A program made the translations under genes and the position numbers. From Acidilobaceae archaeon (GTDB taxonomy: Archaea; Thermoproteota; Thermoprotei_A; Sulfolobales; Acidilobaceae), in NCBI GenBank assembly GCA_027081695.1, contig JALWJI010000209.1:1-8559 (forward strand): a DNA stretch of 8,559 nt, written 5' to 3'. Shown here piece after piece: positions 7,735-8,559 of this stretch; within the stretch, counting starts at the first letter, position 1; every line of letters starts with the position of its first letter. The notes below the pieces were generated by a model that was not told the DNA's origin, ran no database searches, and was given only the letters and a program-made list of their open reading frames with translations.

Positions 7735-7806
7735 AGAGGGATGAGGATAATCCCATGGTCCGAGGCCTGGATACGGCGATGGGGACTCTGGCAGGATCCG
7801 ACCTCT
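7735..7806 (+). ncRNA. Candidate box C/D guide sRNA, predicted to target the 5' domain of 16S rRNA
   Basis: Seen in order: stem AGAGG (7735-7739), box C GATGA (7740-7744), 15-base spacer, box D' CCGA (7760-7763), 14 bases, degenerate box C' GATGG (7778-7782), 15-base spacer, box D CCGA (7798-7801), and stem CCTCT (7802-7806), which pairs perfectly with the first stem. The D spacer plus the first D base is antisense to GATCCTGCCGGA (one G-U pair), the conserved start of archaeal 16S rRNA covered by the classic Arch21F primer; the five-base rule points to the residue equivalent to about E. coli U20. The D' spacer pairs with GCCATGGGA, which from memory occurs about 35 bases further into crenarchaeal 16S (nine pairs, one G-U), so this half is weaker. 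The architecture matches the sRNA at 2814. The rest of the 308-base gap holds only promoters; no tRNA or small gene is seen. Confidence 0.7.
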
Positions 7807-7857
7807 CAGCAATATGATTGCGGAATGTGGGTTTGTTCTTGTATGTGTGTTTTGCTT

Positions 7858-7866
7858 CTATATATC
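7858..7866 (+). promoter_or_regulatory. Probable TATA box of the DUF1286-like gene
   Basis: CTATATATC is centred near 7862 and predicts a start near 7888, leaving a leader of about 23 bases before the TTG at 7911. Confidence 0.5.
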
Positions 7867-7910
7867 GGTGATAAGGTAATACCTAGTCATCTGTAAATGG
7901 GGTAGCGGTA

Positions 7911-8378
7911 TTGAGGGAGTCCACGCATCTACTGGTTGGACTTGGAGTTTCGGCTGTTGTATGCAGGTACGCTTCATGTGATATAATCGTTTATGGAATG
8001 GCGCTTGTCTCCAGTATTCTTGTTAATGAGATAATCGACGTGTTCGGCCATGAACACTTTTGGTGGCAACGTTATCCACGTAGGATAAAGATTACTCATA
8101 GTCTGTTCGGAGTGATCGCTGTATCCCTTATTGTGACAACAATAATGCAGATTCTCTTGAGCTATATTGGTACTAACTATAGTTCGTCTTCTTTGATTTT
8201 TTGGGCCGCACTTTCTACTGGTGTGTCACATCTGGTATTAGATTCTCTTAATCCCTCAGGAGTTTATATTTGTGGAAAAAGGATATCGTTTAGAGTTGTC
8301 CGGGCGGGGAACCCGGTCGCTAACCTGCTTTTCCAGATTCTCGGAGTGTTATTGTTATGTTATGGTCTCTGCAGTTGA
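7911..8378 (+). CDS. Small membrane protein, DUF1286/DUF457-like predicted metal-dependent hydrolase
   Basis: A 155-residue protein with about four hydrophobic segments (roughly 7-40, 65-87, 94-112, 132-154). Potential metal ligands are spaced as in the YdjM/DUF457 superfamily: THLLVG near the start (His6), NEIIDVFGHEH (Asp43, His47), RRIKITHS (His63), and SHLVLDSLNPSGV (His107, Asp111). The block VNEIID-FGHE followed by PRR-TH strongly recalls DUF1286 proteins of Sulfolobales and their viruses. Substrate and role are unknown; distant relatives include phospholipase-C-like and SOS-regulated membrane hydrolases. TTG 7911 is the only start after the in-frame stop at 7884, and it places the TH motif at residues 5-6 as expected; a weak GGGG ribosome site lies about 10 bases upstream. 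The stop is five bases from that of the convergent DUF35 gene. The family call is likely, the biochemical role is inference. Confidence 0.78.
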   Translation: MRESTHLLVGLGVSAVVCRYASCDIIVYGMALVSSILVNEIIDVFGHEHFWWQRYPRRIKITHSLFGVIAVSLIVTTIMQILLSYIGTNYSSSSLIFWAALSTGVSHLVLDSLNPSGVYICGKRISFRVVRAGNPVANLLFQILGVLLLCYGLCS

Positions 8379-8383
8379 TCATC

Positions 8384-8559
8384 CTAGTATGGCTCCCAGT
8401 ATAGTATATCGTCTATGGTTCCTCTTCGTTCTTCTTCAGGCTTGAAGACCGGGCGCACGCGTAGTCCTATTTCAGGCTTTATTCCAGGTTTTAGATAGTG
8501 TATTAATCCTCCCTCCCATCCTAGTGGCTGTACGAGAATCATTACTGCTGGTTCCTCTA
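8384..8559 (-). CDS. DUF35 OB-fold protein (COG1545 type), C-terminal fragment
   Basis: The minus-strand frame is open from the window edge to TAG at 8386-8384, giving 57 residues. The pattern GWEGGLIHYL, then KPEIGLRVRPVFKP, then RRGTIDDILYWEP matches the end of the DUF35 OB-fold domain in archaeal COG1545 proteins, which commonly read GGLLH, IGMRVEPVF and GSI-DI-YF-P. These proteins have an N-terminal zinc ribbon and an acyl-CoA-binding OB fold; in archaea they bridge thiolase and HMG-CoA synthase in mevalonate synthesis, channelling acetoacetyl-CoA. The zinc ribbon and any thiolase partner would lie beyond the right edge. The call rests on a short fragment recalled by pattern. Confidence 0.7.
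   Translation of the reverse strand, partial: EEPAVMILVQPLGWEGGLIHYLKPGIKPEIGLRVRPVFKPEEERRGTIDDILYWEPY

Noticed and set aside
7603..7910. tRNA or RNase P fragment in the gap
   Set aside because: No T-loop GGTTCGA pattern, no cloverleaf and no P4-like helix; the structured part is explained by the C/D sRNA.
8295..8330. GGCGGGGAACCCGGTCGC resembles part of archaeal SRP RNA
   Set aside because: It lies inside the well-supported membrane protein gene and is too short; no SRP RNA helices are visible around it.
1..8559. CRISPR array, insertion sequence or long repeats
   Set aside because: No regularly spaced direct repeats, transposase motifs or long terminal inverted repeats were seen.

Overview
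The window looks like chromosomal DNA of a thermophilic archaeon, most likely Thermoproteota (Crenarchaeota) close to Desulfurococcales. Evidence: an A-type ATP synthase subunit I, archaeal TATA boxes roughly 25 bases ahead of predicted RNA starts, GTG and TTG start codons, dominance of AGA/AGG arginine and ATA isoleucine codons, a small membrane protein of a type seen in Sulfolobales and their viruses, and two apparent box C/D guide RNAs whose spacers match archaeal 16S rRNA. The placement is inference; no rRNA gene is present to settle it.

Layout, left to right. Positions 1-582 hold the C-terminal 193 codons of a lipoate-protein ligase A family protein, read on the plus strand and cut by the window edge. 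A promoter and a short leader precede a complete A-type ATP synthase subunit I gene (717-2768), which stands alone without other ATPase genes. The gap 2769-2997 contains a candidate C/D box sRNA (2814-2878) with its own TATA box, then the promoter of a PadR-family regulator (2998-3456). Convergent to padR, on the minus strand, is a 1366-residue RecQ-like helicase (3502-7602) with two predicted membrane helices at its N terminus and large unassigned regions on both sides of the helicase core. The gap 7603-7910 carries the minus-strand helicase promoter, a plus-strand TATA box, a second candidate C/D box sRNA (7735-7806), and the promoter of a small membrane protein (7911-8378) of the DUF1286/DUF457 metal-dependent hydrolase type. 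The last 176 bases are the C-terminal end of a minus-strand DUF35 OB-fold protein.

The genes do not form one pathway. atpI, lplA and the DUF35 protein are core metabolic or energy genes; padR, the helicase and the DUF1286-like gene look more accessory. The most informative non-coding features are the two sRNAs. They share one architecture: GATGA as box C, CCGA as box D, four 15-base spacers and a short terminal stem. All four spacers show complementarity to remembered archaeal 16S sequence (three of about 11-12 bases, one of about 9): one RNA to the 530-loop region, the other to the 5' domain. The most unusual protein is the membrane-anchored RecQ-like helicase.
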